Below, in pieces: positions 21,641-30,761 of a stretch of 64,000 nucleotides of DNA. Each line of letters starts with the position of its first letter. The first letter of the stretch is position 1. Location: positions 4,774,001 through 4,838,000 of the forward strand of contig NZ_CP126981.1 in NCBI RefSeq assembly GCF_030252325.1, written 5' to 3'. The position numbers were made by a program, and so were the translations under genes. The stretch comes from Candidatus Mycobacterium wuenschmannii. GTDB lineage: Bacteria; Actinomycetota; Actinomycetes; Mycobacteriales; Mycobacteriaceae. The notes below the pieces were generated by a model. The model saw only the letters and a list, made by a program, of their open reading frames with translations. It searched no databases and was not told the DNA's origin.

Positions 21641-22696
21641 TTAGTCCAGGCCGCCGGCGAACCGCCCCACCCGGTCGACGAACAGGTCGAAGAACCGCGC
21701 CGAGTCGGCCCGAACGGCGATCAGCGCGTTGGGTTTTCGGGCCCATTGGCCGGTCCAGTCGGTGACGGTCATGCCGCGCGTCAACGTTCCGGTCAGCTCG
21801 ACGTCCACCGTGGCCGGCTGCAACTCGACGAGTCGGGGATCCAGCGCGACGGCGGCCGCAAGCGGATCGTGCAGATGCGCGAGGTAGCCGTGGCCCAGAT
21901 CGTGGTACGACTCGAGGTAGAACCGCGTCGCGTCCTCGATCACCCGGATCAGCGGGTTCGATGCTGACGATCGTCTGCCGCGTTCGTCGTCGAGGCTCAG
22001 CGCGACCGTCGTGGAATTCGCCGCGGCCGCCAGCCGGGCAAGAATCTCGGGCGTGAGTTCGATCTGCCGGGTCACGTCGAGGCCGCACAGGATCGGAAGG
22101 CTGAGTGGCCCAATGCTTTCCGGGTCTTCTGGGGCTATCGTCGCCGACCACGCCGCGAACACTTCGGCCGCGGCCTCCGGGTCGAAGGCGATGTTCCATT
22201 CCGCGGCCGGAGTGGTGTTGCCGCGGTGGTCGTAGGCGCCGCCCATGATCACCAACTGGCGCAACAGCTTCGGCAGCGCCGGCTCCTGGCGCAGCGCCAG
22301 TGCCAGGTTGGTCAGCGGCCCGGTGGCCACCCCGATGAGCTCGCCGGGGGCCGCATGGGCGGCACGCACCCAGGCCGTCGCGGCGTCGTCGCCGGCCAGC
22401 CGCCGGGAACTCGGCGCCAGCTCGGCGTAGCCCAGACCTTGCGGACCGTGCACCGCGCTGTCGGCGCGGACGGATGCGTTCAGCGGTCGCTCGGACCCGC
22501 GTGAGACGGGCACCCCGCCGACGCGGCACAGGTCGAGCAGGCCGAGGTTGTTGTCGCATACCTGGTCCACCGGTACGTTGCCGGCGGTCGAGGCGATGCC
22601 CACCAGTTCGGCGTCCGGACTGGCCAGCAGGTAGATCAGCGCGATGGCGTCGTCGACACCGGTGTCGACGTCGGCGAAGACGGGTGCGGCGGCCAC
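21641..22696 (-). CDS. iunH: Inosine-uridine preferring nucleoside hydrolase
   Basis: Hydrolyses the N-glycosidic bond of nucleosides, giving ribose and base. The Ca2+ and ribose site is PVFADVDTGVDDAIALIYLL at the N-terminus (DxDxxxDD), with the C-terminal Asp in YLAHLHDPLAAAVAL; other parts are VIMGGAYDHRGNTTPAAEWN. 351 residues from the GTG at 22696; the frame extends further upstream but overlaps the PP2C gene. Corresponds to Rv3393. It follows the PP2C gene by 17 bp. Confidence 0.93.
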   Translation of the reverse strand: MAAAPVFADVDTGVDDAIALIYLLASPDAELVGIASTAGNVPVDQVCDNNLGLLDLCRVGGVPVSRGSERPLNASVRADSAVHGPQGLGYAELAPSSRRLAGDDAATAWVRAAHAAPGELIGVATGPLTNLALALRQEPALPKLLRQLVIMGGAYDHRGNTTPAAEWNIAFDPEAAAEVFAAWSATIAPEDPESIGPLSLPILCGLDVTRQIELTPEILARLAAAANSTTVALSLDDERGRRSSASNPLIRVIEDATRFYLESYHDLGHGYLAHLHDPLAAAVALDPRLVELQPATVDVELTGTLTRGMTVTDWTGQWARKPNALIAVRADSARFFDLFVDRVGRFAGGLD

Positions 22697-22713
22697 CGCG
22701 CAGACGTTACCCG

Positions 22714-24666
22714 CTACTGCCGGGTCGAATCGTTGGCGATCGTGTCGGTCGAAAGCGGCAGACCAACGAGCATCAGCACGTGATGGGCCGGGCTTCCCGG
22801 CGGTGCGACCAGACCGAGCTCGGTGCCGTTCTGGCGTGCGCGCTGCTGTGCCTCGGCCAGCACCCGTAGACCGGCCGAGCCCAGGTGCGTCACCGAGGCC
22901 ATGTCGACGGTCAAAGGATGTGTGCCGGAACGGCTTTGGCGGGCGATCTGGGTGCCCAGCGTTGGGGCGGTCGCATTGTCGACGTCGCCCTTGACGATCA
23001 GGCGATCGCCGGTGACCTCGGTGGAGAACTCGGGCGCGCCGGACGGTTCGACGGCGGGCACGACGTTCGGGTCGATCACGATGCGCGCGGGCCGGTTCAG
23101 TCGGTGCGAAATCGACGCCGTGGTACCGGTTTCGCTGCCGACGATGCGACTGTCGGTGGCCAGGGCATCGGCCAGCATCAGACCGCGGCCCCGCATGCCC
23201 GGATCCGCCGACGGCGGCTTCCACTGCCCGCGGTCCGACACCGACGCGTGCAGCAGACCCTGGTCGTCGAGCGACGCCTCGACGTCGATGGACTCGGTGG
23301 TCGCCGAACGGTATCCGTGCTCGAACGAGTTCTCCACGAATTCGCACAAGATCTGGACGATGATCATCACGTCGACATCGTCGGCGCCGATGTCGGCCAG
23401 CCAGGCCCGCAGGGGTGCGCGTACTTCGCGCGCGGCCTGCACGCTGGCCTGAACGGTCAGCGCCAACGGGGCGGGCGGTGTACGACGCTGCGCCGCAAGC
23501 AAAGTCACGTCGTCGTTGTAGCCGGTGGTGCGCAGCATCAATTCCAGCGTCTGGGAGCACAGTCGCTCGACGGGTCGCGTCGATTCGATCGGGAACGCCG
23601 AGTCGCCGAATACGCGCACGGCGATGTCGGCGAACTCGGCGGTGCTGGCGGCCACCGGCCGGCCGGGTCGCTCGATGATGCCGTCGCTGTACAGCAGCAC
23701 GGCGTCACCGACCTCCAGGTTCTGGCGGCGGGTGGAGAAACCCGTGCCGCTACCCAACGGGCCCGCACCGGTCGGCTCGAGGAATTGCGTTGTGCCACCG
23801 CTGATCAGCAGTGGGGGAGGGTGCCCCGCCGTGCAGTACTCGAAGGTCCCGTCGGTCGTGTCGAGGCGGCCGATGCACAGTGTCGCGGCCTTCGAACCCG
23901 GGATGAACGCGCTGAATTCGTCTACTGCCGTAAGGCTTTCGGCGATGTCCTGGCCGCGCAACAGGGCCATCCGGATCGCGGTGCGCAGCTGCGCCATCAC
24001 CGCAGCGGCCTCGACCCCGTGGCCGACCACGTCGCCGACCACGAGGTACACGCTCCCGGATGCACCGGGCATCGCCTCGAACCAGTCACCGCCGGCGCCG
24101 GCGTCCTGGGTCGCGACCAGGTATTCGGCGGCGATGTCCACGCTAGGCAGCACCGGCAGCGCCGGTGAGAGTAGAGCGCGTTGGACCAGAATGCCGAGAT
24201 CGCGCACCTGGGTGTAGCGCTCGGACAGTTCTGCCTCGCGGTCCTCGGCGGCCCGGCGCTCCTGGACCCGGGCGGTGGCATCGGACAACATCACTTGGGT
24301 GCCCTCGATGCTGCCGTCGCGGGCTATCCGGGGGCTGACCACGATGTCGCCGCAGATTTCCTGCATCGTTCCCGATCCGTCGAAGTCGAACTGGAAACGC
24401 CACTCGCGGCCGTGCTGGATTTCGCCGGTGCGATAGACCCGATTGAGGATCTCGATCAGGTTCTGGCTTTCGAATTCGGGAAACAGCTCGCGCGCCGGTA
24501 CTCCCAGCCGCACCGCCGGAAAAGCGGTTCGGGTTGCCGCGTTGGCTGCGACGTAATGGTGCTCCGGACCTGCGAAGGCGACGATGAACACGGGAAGGCT
24601 GTCAAAAGCCCGCCGGACCAGATCGGCTTCGCCGACCGTGCTGTCCAGGTCCGGATCATCCCCCAC
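22714..24666 (-). CDS. PAS-PP2C phosphatase-kinase-STAS multidomain regulator (Rv1364c-like)
   Basis: 650 residues in four modules, the layout and length of Rv1364c (653 aa). A PAS domain (about 15-130: FDSLPVFIVAFAGPEHHYVA), an SpoIIE/RsbU-type PP2C phosphatase (about 165-390: AGAGGDWFEAMPG, VGDVVGHGVEAAAVM, acidic metal ligands), an anti-sigma kinase-like HATPase (about 415-525: CEFVENSFEHGYRS, GMRGRGLMLADAL) and a STAS anti-sigma-factor-antagonist domain (about 545-640) whose phosphorylatable Ser is in HLGSAGLRVLAEA. Such proteins control a general-stress sigma factor of the SigF type by phosphorylating and dephosphorylating an antagonist. Start is GTG. It lies between acrA1 and iunH, which in M. 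tuberculosis are separated by other genes. Confidence 0.92.
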   Translation of the reverse strand: MGDDPDLDSTVGEADLVRRAFDSLPVFIVAFAGPEHHYVAANAATRTAFPAVRLGVPARELFPEFESQNLIEILNRVYRTGEIQHGREWRFQFDFDGSGTMQEICGDIVVSPRIARDGSIEGTQVMLSDATARVQERRAAEDREAELSERYTQVRDLGILVQRALLSPALPVLPSVDIAAEYLVATQDAGAGGDWFEAMPGASGSVYLVVGDVVGHGVEAAAVMAQLRTAIRMALLRGQDIAESLTAVDEFSAFIPGSKAATLCIGRLDTTDGTFEYCTAGHPPPLLISGGTTQFLEPTGAGPLGSGTGFSTRRQNLEVGDAVLLYSDGIIERPGRPVAASTAEFADIAVRVFGDSAFPIESTRPVERLCSQTLELMLRTTGYNDDVTLLAAQRRTPPAPLALTVQASVQAAREVRAPLRAWLADIGADDVDVMIIVQILCEFVENSFEHGYRSATTESIDVEASLDDQGLLHASVSDRGQWKPPSADPGMRGRGLMLADALATDSRIVGSETGTTASISHRLNRPARIVIDPNVVPAVEPSGAPEFSTEVTGDRLIVKGDVDNATAPTLGTQIARQSRSGTHPLTVDMASVTHLGSAGLRVLAEAQQRARQNGTELGLVAPPGSPAHHVLMLVGLPLSTDTIANDSTRQ

Positions 24667-24706
24667 GGTTCTCAGGGTAACCCGAGCGGAATCGCCAACG
24701 GTGCGA

Positions 24707-26728
24707 TTACCAGTGCACTCCAGGAACCAGACGTACCAACCGCTTTACCGGACCGGGGACCCGCATGCTGGCCACCGCCGCGCGAACAGGCGGTTTCGGC
24801 CTGCGCGACGACTGCTGTTTCCCAACGCTTTCCGGGGTTTGCTGCGTCATCTCGCCACGCGCCGCGGCCGAATCCGGATAGCCGAGATAGACCTGGTGCA
24901 GGATGCGGCGCGACAACTTAGGGGTGAAGTAATGACCGGCCTCGGACAGCGTGCCCAGCGGGGTGTCGATCCGAAGCGGCTTGTCGATCAAGCCGCGGAC
25001 GACCATCGCGGCCGCGTGCTCGGCGGTGATCGGCGGAACGGGATTGAGCCGCCGCGAGGGCTTGATCATCGGGGTGGCCACCAACGGCATGTGCACGTTG
25101 GTGAACGTGACGTGATCGGAGAGTGTCTCGGTCGCAACCACTTCGGAGAACGCGTCCAGTGCGGCCTTGGTCGGGAGGTAGGCGCTGTATTTCGGGCTGC
25201 GCGCCTGAACCCCCGCGCTGGACACGTTGACGACGTGCCCGAACCGGCGCTCCCGCCAGTGCGGCAGCAGCGCGAGCACCATGCGAACCGCGCCGAAGTA
25301 GTTGACCGCCATCACCCGTTCGTAGTCGTGCAGTCGATCGGTCTGGTTGACCACCGAACGGCGGATCGACCGGCCCGCGTTGTTGACCAGGTAGTCGACG
25401 TGACCGAAGCGGCCCAGGATGTCCTTGACGGTGTGCTCGACCGACCCGGTATCGGTGACGTCGCAGGTGAACGCGTACGCCTGCCCGCCGTTGGCGCGAA
25501 TCTCGGCGACCAGGTCGTCGAGCGCGTCGCCGTTGCGGGCCAGCGCGAAGACGCATCCGCCACGCTCGGCGACCGCAATCGCGGATGCCCGGCCGATACC
25601 GCTGGACGCACCGGTGATGATCACGTGCCGGCCGACCAGGGGGCCGTCCGGGTCGTCGCGGCGGGCCCGATCGGGGTCGAGATGTTCGGCCCAGTACCGC
25701 CACAGCGCCGGTGCGTAGCTGCCGAACTCGGGGACCGCGATTCCGCTGCCGCGCAAGGCTTTCTGCGTGTGCTCGGAGAAGAAGGTAGGCGCCAGGTCGA
25801 CGACGTCGAGCACCTCGCCCGGGATGCCCAGCTGGGTCGCGACCATGTTGCGCCACACCTTGGGCCGGCCCCGCACCTTGAGCACCGGCGCCGCAACCGA
25901 CCGGGGCAGCGACCCGCGCAGCGGCGGCAGGCCGGCGGCTCCGGCCACGCCGCGGTAAATGCCGCGCAGCCCAATGGTTTTCGGAGATGTCAGATGGAAG
26001 GTCTGGCCGTCGCGGCCGTTGGCATGCAGCAGCTCGACCAGTGCGTCGACGACATAGTCGACCGGCACGATGTTGGTACGGCCGGTGTCGGGCAACATGA
26101 TCGGCGTCAGCCGGGGGAGCACGGCCAGCTTGGCCAGCATGCCGAAGAAGTAGTACGGGCCGTCGACCTTGTCCATCTCACCGGTCCGCGAGTCGCCCAC
26201 CACCACCGCGGGGCGGTAGATCCGGTAGCGCAGCCCCGATGTAGAGCGCACCAGCAGCTCGGCCTCGAACTTCGTCTGGTGATACGGCGTTGGCAGCTGT
26301 TGGCCGATGTCGAAGTCGTCCTCGGTGTACTCGCCGTGGAAGTCGCCGGCCACCGCGATCGACGACACGTGGTGCAGCGTCGCGTCGAGTCGGCGAGCGA
26401 GTTCGATGACGGCCTGGGTCCCCTCGACGTTGGCCGCGCGCTGCTCGGCCTCCCCGACGGTGATGTCGTAGATCGCCGCACAGTGCACGACGTGGTCGAC
26501 GGAGCCCAGCTCGGCCAGGGCGTCGTCGGTCAGCCCAAGGTTCGGCTCGGTCAGCTCGCCGACCAGCGGCTTCGCCCGCTCACCCCAGGCTTTGGCCAGG
26601 CGTTCGAACCGGCCGAGCGAGGAGCGACGGACCAGGATCCACACTTCGGCGTCCGGGTGGGCGTCCAACAAACGGGCCACCACGCGGCGCCCAATAAACC
26701 CGGTACCGCCGGTAACGACATAACGCAT
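24707..26728 (-). CDS. acrA1: Fatty acyl-CoA reductase (AcrA1-like), fused NAD-binding and SDR domains
   Basis: 673 residues in two reductase domains. The N-terminal extended SDR/FAR part begins MRYVVTGGTGFIGRRVVARL, with YHQTKFEAELLVR as catalytic Tyr-Lys; the C-terminal classical SDR (from about residue 375) has VIITGASSGIGRASAIAVAE, LVNNAGRSIRR and YSAYLPTKAALDAF. This is the layout of Rv3391 and of bacterial reductases that make fatty aldehyde or alcohol from acyl-CoA. The start is the ATG at 26728; the longer frame overlaps mmpL. It sits 32 bp after mmpL on the same strand, suggesting that product formation and lipid export are linked. Alcohol products would also fit the WS/DGAT gene at 35095. 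Confidence 0.9.
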   Translation of the reverse strand: MRYVVTGGTGFIGRRVVARLLDAHPDAEVWILVRRSSLGRFERLAKAWGERAKPLVGELTEPNLGLTDDALAELGSVDHVVHCAAIYDITVGEAEQRAANVEGTQAVIELARRLDATLHHVSSIAVAGDFHGEYTEDDFDIGQQLPTPYHQTKFEAELLVRSTSGLRYRIYRPAVVVGDSRTGEMDKVDGPYYFFGMLAKLAVLPRLTPIMLPDTGRTNIVPVDYVVDALVELLHANGRDGQTFHLTSPKTIGLRGIYRGVAGAAGLPPLRGSLPRSVAAPVLKVRGRPKVWRNMVATQLGIPGEVLDVVDLAPTFFSEHTQKALRGSGIAVPEFGSYAPALWRYWAEHLDPDRARRDDPDGPLVGRHVIITGASSGIGRASAIAVAERGGCVFALARNGDALDDLVAEIRANGGQAYAFTCDVTDTGSVEHTVKDILGRFGHVDYLVNNAGRSIRRSVVNQTDRLHDYERVMAVNYFGAVRMVLALLPHWRERRFGHVVNVSSAGVQARSPKYSAYLPTKAALDAFSEVVATETLSDHVTFTNVHMPLVATPMIKPSRRLNPVPPITAEHAAAMVVRGLIDKPLRIDTPLGTLSEAGHYFTPKLSRRILHQVYLGYPDSAAARGEMTQQTPESVGKQQSSRRPKPPVRAAVASMRVPGPVKRLVRLVPGVHW

Positions 26729-26760
26729 GAAGGACAGGGTGCGCCTGGTAGCGCGGCGTG

Positions 26761-29655
26761 TCAACGCACTGTGACGTGTTCGTCGTCCGGGTCGTCCCAC
26801 AGCAGCAGCTGGCGCACCGCCGGGCGCGATCCGTACGGCTGCAGCATCGAGCTGGCCGGGCGCGGGCGCACCCGCAGCGGCCACCAGAACCACCGGCCGA
26901 GCAGCGTGGCGATCGCCGGCGTCATGAACGACCGCACGATCAACGTGTCGAACAGCAGGCCGAGGCCGATGGTGGTACCGATCTGGCCGAGCGTCCGCAG
27001 GCCGCTGAAGATGAACCCGCACATGGTCACCGCGAAGACCAGCCCGGCGGCGGTCACCACCGAGCCGGATCCCGCCATCGCGCGGATGATCCCGGTCTTC
27101 AACCCCGCATGGATCTCCTCCTTGAACCGGGAGATCAACAGCAAGTTGTAGTCGGATCCCACCGCCAACAGCAGAATGACCGCCAAAGGTAATACGACCC
27201 AACATAATTCGATGCCGGCAAGGTATTGCCACACCAGTACTGACAGCCCGAACGAGGCGCCCAGCGACAGCGCCACGGTGCCCACGATCACGATGGCAGC
27301 GACGAGGCTGCGGGTGATCAGCATCATGATCAACAGGATCAGGCTCAGCGACGCGATCGCGACGATCAACATGTCGTAGTTCGCCATGTCCATGATGTCT
27401 TTGTAGGTCGACGCGGTGCCGCCGAGATAAAAGTTGGCGTTCGCCAGCGGAGTGCCCTTGGCGGCCTCGTGCGCGGCCAGTTTGATCGGTTCGACGCGCG
27501 CGATGGCCGGCGGCTCAGCGGGATCGCCCTCGTGGGTGATGATCAGCCGCGCCGCCTTGCCGTCCGGCGACAGGAACAGCTTGAGTCCGCGCTGGAAATC
27601 GGGGTTGGAGAAGACTTCCGGCGGCAGATAGAACAGGTCGTCGTTCTTCGACTTGTCGAACGCCTGCCCCAGCGCGGCCGGGTTGTCGTTCGCCAGTTCC
27701 GACTGCTTGTTGATGCCGAGGTTGGTGGCGTAGTTCTTCAGCGCCAGTTCGCGATTGACCTCTTGGCTGGCGATCTGCTGCGGGATGAGCCCGACCAGTT
27801 GCGGTTGGATCGCGTCGAGCTTGTCCAGGCTGGTCGTCAGGTCGCCGAACTTCTCGGTGAGCTCGTCGATGCTGTCGATCGACTCGAAGGTATTGCGCAG
27901 CGCGAAGCAGATCGGGATGTCGTAGCAGTGCTTCTCCCAGTAGAAGTAGCTGTGCAACGGCCGAAAGAAGTCGTCGAAGTTCGCGAGCTTGTCCCGGACC
28001 TCGTTGATGATCGCCAGCGTCTCGTGGAACTTCTGCGTCTCGTCGTGGGTAGCGGTGGCGAGTTGCTGCTGCAGCGTGTACTGCTGCTGCAGGATTCCGA
28101 TGGTCTTGTCGAGTTCCTGTGACTGCGTGAGCAAGTCGCGCGCGCGGTCCGCCTGATACTTCAGGTTCTGCACCTGACCGACACTCTGCTGGCTGATCTG
28201 GAACGCGATCGAACTGTGGTCCAGCGGTGCGCCCAGCGGACGCGTAATCGACTGCACCTGAGCGATTCCGGGAATGTGGAAGATGCCTTTGGCGATCTTC
28301 TCCAGCACCAGCATGTCGGCCGGGTTGCGCAGGTCGTGGTCGGCCTCGACCATCAGCAGCTCGGGCTCTAACCGAGCGCGGGAGAAATGCCGCTCGGCGG
28401 CGGTGTACCCCACGTTGGCCGGCGCGTCCGACGGAATGTAGGGACGGATGTCGTAGCTGGTTTTGTAGCCGGGCAGGGCGAGCAGTCCAATGAGGGCAAC
28501 TGCGATGGACACCACCAGAATTGGGCCCGGCCACCGGACGATCGCGGTCCCGATGCGGCGCCAGCCGCGAGTCTGTAGCGCGCGTTTGGGATCGAACAGC
28601 CCGAAGCGGCTGGCGATCACGAGGATGGCCGGACCCAGCGTCAGCGAAGCGACGAGCGCGATGACGATGCCGATCGCGGCGGGGATGCCCAGGCTCTGGA
28701 AGTAGGGCAGTCGGGTGAAGGCGAGGCAGGCCACCGCGCTGGCGACGGTCAGGCCCGAGCCCAGCACGACATGCGACGTGCCCTCGTACATTTTGTAGTA
28801 CGCGTCTTCACGCTCGTCGCCGGCCGACCGGGCCTCCTGGTAGCGGCCGACGAAGAATATGGCGTAGTCGGTGCCGGCCGCGATCACCAGCAGCGTGAGC
28901 AGATTCGTCGCGTAGGTCGACAGCGGCAGAACTCCCGCGTTGCCCAAAAATGCGACAAACCCACGCGCGGCGGCCATTTCGATCAGCACGGTGGCAAGAA
29001 CCAGTCCGGTGGTGGCGAACGACCGGTAGACGAAGAACAGCATCACCGCAATCACGGCAACGGTGAGCCCGGTGACTTTGTTGTTGCCCTTGTTGCCCGC
29101 GGTGAACTGGTCGGCGATCGCCGGCGCGGCGCCGGTCAGGTAGACCTTGACGCCGGGCGGCGCCTGCATGTGGTCGATGGTGTTGCGGATGGCGTCGACG
29201 GAATCGTTGGCCTTCGCGTCGCCCTGGGCCCCGGCGAGGAACAGCTGGACGTAGGCGGCCTTACCGTCGGTGCTCTGTGACCCGGCCGCGGTCAGGGTGT
29301 CACCCCAGAAGTCCTGGATGTGCTCGACGTGCGCGGTGTCGCGCTCCAGCTTGTGGACCATCTGGTCGTAGAACTTGTGCGCGTCCGGGCCGAGGGGCTT
29401 GTCGCCCTCGAGCACGATCATCGCCGAACTGTCGGAGTCGAACTCGTGGAACACCTTTCCGATGTGCTTGATCGACTGGTACGACGGCGCATCGGGGGAA
29501 CTGATGCCGACGTTGTGCAGCCGCCCGACCTCTTCCAGTTGGGGGATGACGATGTTCGGGATCATCGCCGCCGCCACCCAGAACAGCAGGATCGGCAATG
29601 CAAGCCGGTGAATGAGATGCGGGACGCGGGGCCGCCGCGCGCTGTGGTCGCTCAT
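26761..29655 (-). CDS. mmpL: MmpL family RND lipid transporter
   Basis: 964 residues with the RND/MmpL layout: first membrane helix (LALPILLFWVAAAMIPNIVI), a periplasmic domain, helices 2-6 (YAIFFVGRYQEARS, SGLTVASAVACLAF), a long second periplasmic domain (about 390-740) containing a Gln/Leu-rich coiled-coil stretch (ILQQQYTLQQQLATATHDET), and helices 8-12 (SDYNLLLISRFKEEIHAGL). Length and sequence fit the MmpL4/MmpL5 branch, which works with an MmpS partner in siderophore or drug export. The ATG at 29655 overlaps the mmpS stop; the frame further upstream is not coding. Regulated probably by the TetR gene at the head of the operon. Confidence 0.93.
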   Translation of the reverse strand: MSDHSARRPRVPHLIHRLALPILLFWVAAAMIPNIVIPQLEEVGRLHNVGISSPDAPSYQSIKHIGKVFHEFDSDSSAMIVLEGDKPLGPDAHKFYDQMVHKLERDTAHVEHIQDFWGDTLTAAGSQSTDGKAAYVQLFLAGAQGDAKANDSVDAIRNTIDHMQAPPGVKVYLTGAAPAIADQFTAGNKGNNKVTGLTVAVIAVMLFFVYRSFATTGLVLATVLIEMAAARGFVAFLGNAGVLPLSTYATNLLTLLVIAAGTDYAIFFVGRYQEARSAGDEREDAYYKMYEGTSHVVLGSGLTVASAVACLAFTRLPYFQSLGIPAAIGIVIALVASLTLGPAILVIASRFGLFDPKRALQTRGWRRIGTAIVRWPGPILVVSIAVALIGLLALPGYKTSYDIRPYIPSDAPANVGYTAAERHFSRARLEPELLMVEADHDLRNPADMLVLEKIAKGIFHIPGIAQVQSITRPLGAPLDHSSIAFQISQQSVGQVQNLKYQADRARDLLTQSQELDKTIGILQQQYTLQQQLATATHDETQKFHETLAIINEVRDKLANFDDFFRPLHSYFYWEKHCYDIPICFALRNTFESIDSIDELTEKFGDLTTSLDKLDAIQPQLVGLIPQQIASQEVNRELALKNYATNLGINKQSELANDNPAALGQAFDKSKNDDLFYLPPEVFSNPDFQRGLKLFLSPDGKAARLIITHEGDPAEPPAIARVEPIKLAAHEAAKGTPLANANFYLGGTASTYKDIMDMANYDMLIVAIASLSLILLIMMLITRSLVAAIVIVGTVALSLGASFGLSVLVWQYLAGIELCWVVLPLAVILLLAVGSDYNLLLISRFKEEIHAGLKTGIIRAMAGSGSVVTAAGLVFAVTMCGFIFSGLRTLGQIGTTIGLGLLFDTLIVRSFMTPAIATLLGRWFWWPLRVRPRPASSMLQPYGSRPAVRQLLLWDDPDDEHVTVR

Positions 29656-30098
29656 CCGGACTTGTCCAGACAGAAGGTGTAGGCGCTCAATTCGTTGACG
29701 GTCCTCTCGTCCTTGACGACGCCGTTGACGGTGATTCGGCACCCGAGTGTGTTGCCGTTGCCCTGGGCGACGACGTTGGCGATCACCGCGGGGTCGGTGG
29801 TGGTGATGGTGTACGACCATGGCAGCGGGGCGTTGTCGATCCGTTGCGGAGCGGCGTGCACGTCCTGGTAGTTGATGGTCGCGGTGGCCCCGGGTGTGCC
29901 GAAGACCTCGTACACCACGTGCTTGGGGTTGAACGGGACGATCTCGTCGGAGGCGCTGGCGCCGTGTGCGGCGTTCTTGCCCGAGTCGAAGGCGCCGTGC
30001 AGTCGGTCGACTCCGAAAGCGGCGAGGACGATCACGACGACCGCGACGATGAGCATCCATCGTCGCCGGACGAATGCCGTCGGCGAAAAGCTTTTCAC
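29652..30098 (-). CDS. mmpS: MmpS family membrane accessory protein
   Basis: 148 residues: one N-terminal membrane helix (RRRWMLIVAVVVIVLAAFGV, residues 10-29) and the exported beta-sandwich of MmpS proteins with VVYEVFGTPGATATINYQD, LPWSYTITTTDPAV and the two conserved Cys (GCRITVNGVV, AYTFCLDK). Start is a GTG that overlaps the TetR stop (GTGA); stop overlaps the mmpL start (ATGA), so the three are translationally coupled. Works as the partner of the adjacent MmpL. Confidence 0.92.
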   Translation of the reverse strand: MKSFSPTAFVRRRWMLIVAVVVIVLAAFGVDRLHGAFDSGKNAAHGASASDEIVPFNPKHVVYEVFGTPGATATINYQDVHAAPQRIDNAPLPWSYTITTTDPAVIANVVAQGNGNTLGCRITVNGVVKDERTVNELSAYTFCLDKSG

Positions 30099-30694
30099 CG
30101 GTTCACCTTTCGGCTGAGGCTCGGGAGCAGAACCTCGTCGACGAGGGCCGCCACCGTTGCCTTGGTCGGCGGGTTGTTCGGCATGATGATCCGGAAGATC
30201 AGGTAGCCGGGCAGCAGATCCCAGAGTTCGTCGCTGATCGCCGCGGCGTCGATCTCGCCGCGCTTGACTGCGTCGTGCAACACCTCGTCGATCAGCGCCT
30301 TGCGTTGGTCGAGGAACTGATGCTGCAGCGCCTCGTTTAGGGCGGGGTGGCGCGAGGTCTCGACGAGCACCGCGCGGATGGTGCCGGCCTGGGCGGAGGC
30401 CTGCTCGCGGCACGCCTCCCCGAATGCGATGAGGTCGCCGCGCAGGCTGCCGGTGTGCGGATGCACCGCGACCTGCCGGACACCCTCGATAAAGGCGGCC
30501 AACACCAGTTCGGCCTTCGACGGCCAGCGCCGGTACACGGTGGCCTTGCTGGCCCGGGCCCGGGCGGCCACGGCGTCCAGGGTGAGACGGTCGTACCCGT
30601 GCTCCTGCAGTAGCTGCAGAGTCACGTCGAGCAACTCGGTTTCGCGCGGCGACCAGGGCGAAGCAGTCACGCCGTGCTGAACCGTCCCGGTCAC
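30095..30694 (-). CDS. TetR-family regulator of mmpS-mmpL
   Basis: A 199-residue TetR repressor: helix-turn-helix at about residues 20-65 (LLQEHGYDRLTLDAVAARAR, then SKATVYRRWPSKAELVLAAF). C-terminal domain ends MPNNPPTKATVAALVDEVLL. It is the first gene of TetR-mmpS-mmpL, overlapping mmpS by 4 bases; this arrangement is known for drug-responsive MmpS/MmpL pumps in non-tuberculous mycobacteria. The palindrome at 30722-30735 just upstream is its likely operator. Ligand unknown. Confidence 0.92.
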   Translation of the reverse strand: MTGTVQHGVTASPWSPRETELLDVTLQLLQEHGYDRLTLDAVAARARASKATVYRRWPSKAELVLAAFIEGVRQVAVHPHTGSLRGDLIAFGEACREQASAQAGTIRAVLVETSRHPALNEALQHQFLDQRKALIDEVLHDAVKRGEIDAAAISDELWDLLPGYLIFRIIMPNNPPTKATVAALVDEVLLPSLSRKVNR

Positions 30695-30721
30695 AGCGGA
30701 TAACCCTAGAGGGCAGGGGTA

Positions 30722-30735
30722 GTACTGTCCAGTAC
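30722..30735 (-). promoter_or_regulatory. Likely TetR operator of the TetR-mmpS-mmpL operon
   Basis: GTACTG-TC-CAGTAC is a perfect 6-base inverted repeat, extended by partly matching outer arms (GGTA at 30719 and TACC further right). It lies 28 bases upstream of the TetR start and in the intergenic gap to lpqD, whose 3' end faces it. Confidence 0.6.
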
Positions 30736-30761
30736 CGTACCGAACGGATGAATTCGCTACG

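Noticed and set aside
20268-22559. 763-codon minus-strand frame across the polytopic protein and iunH
   Set aside because: It runs over two recognised genes in another frame and has the Arg/Gly/Pro composition of a shadow.
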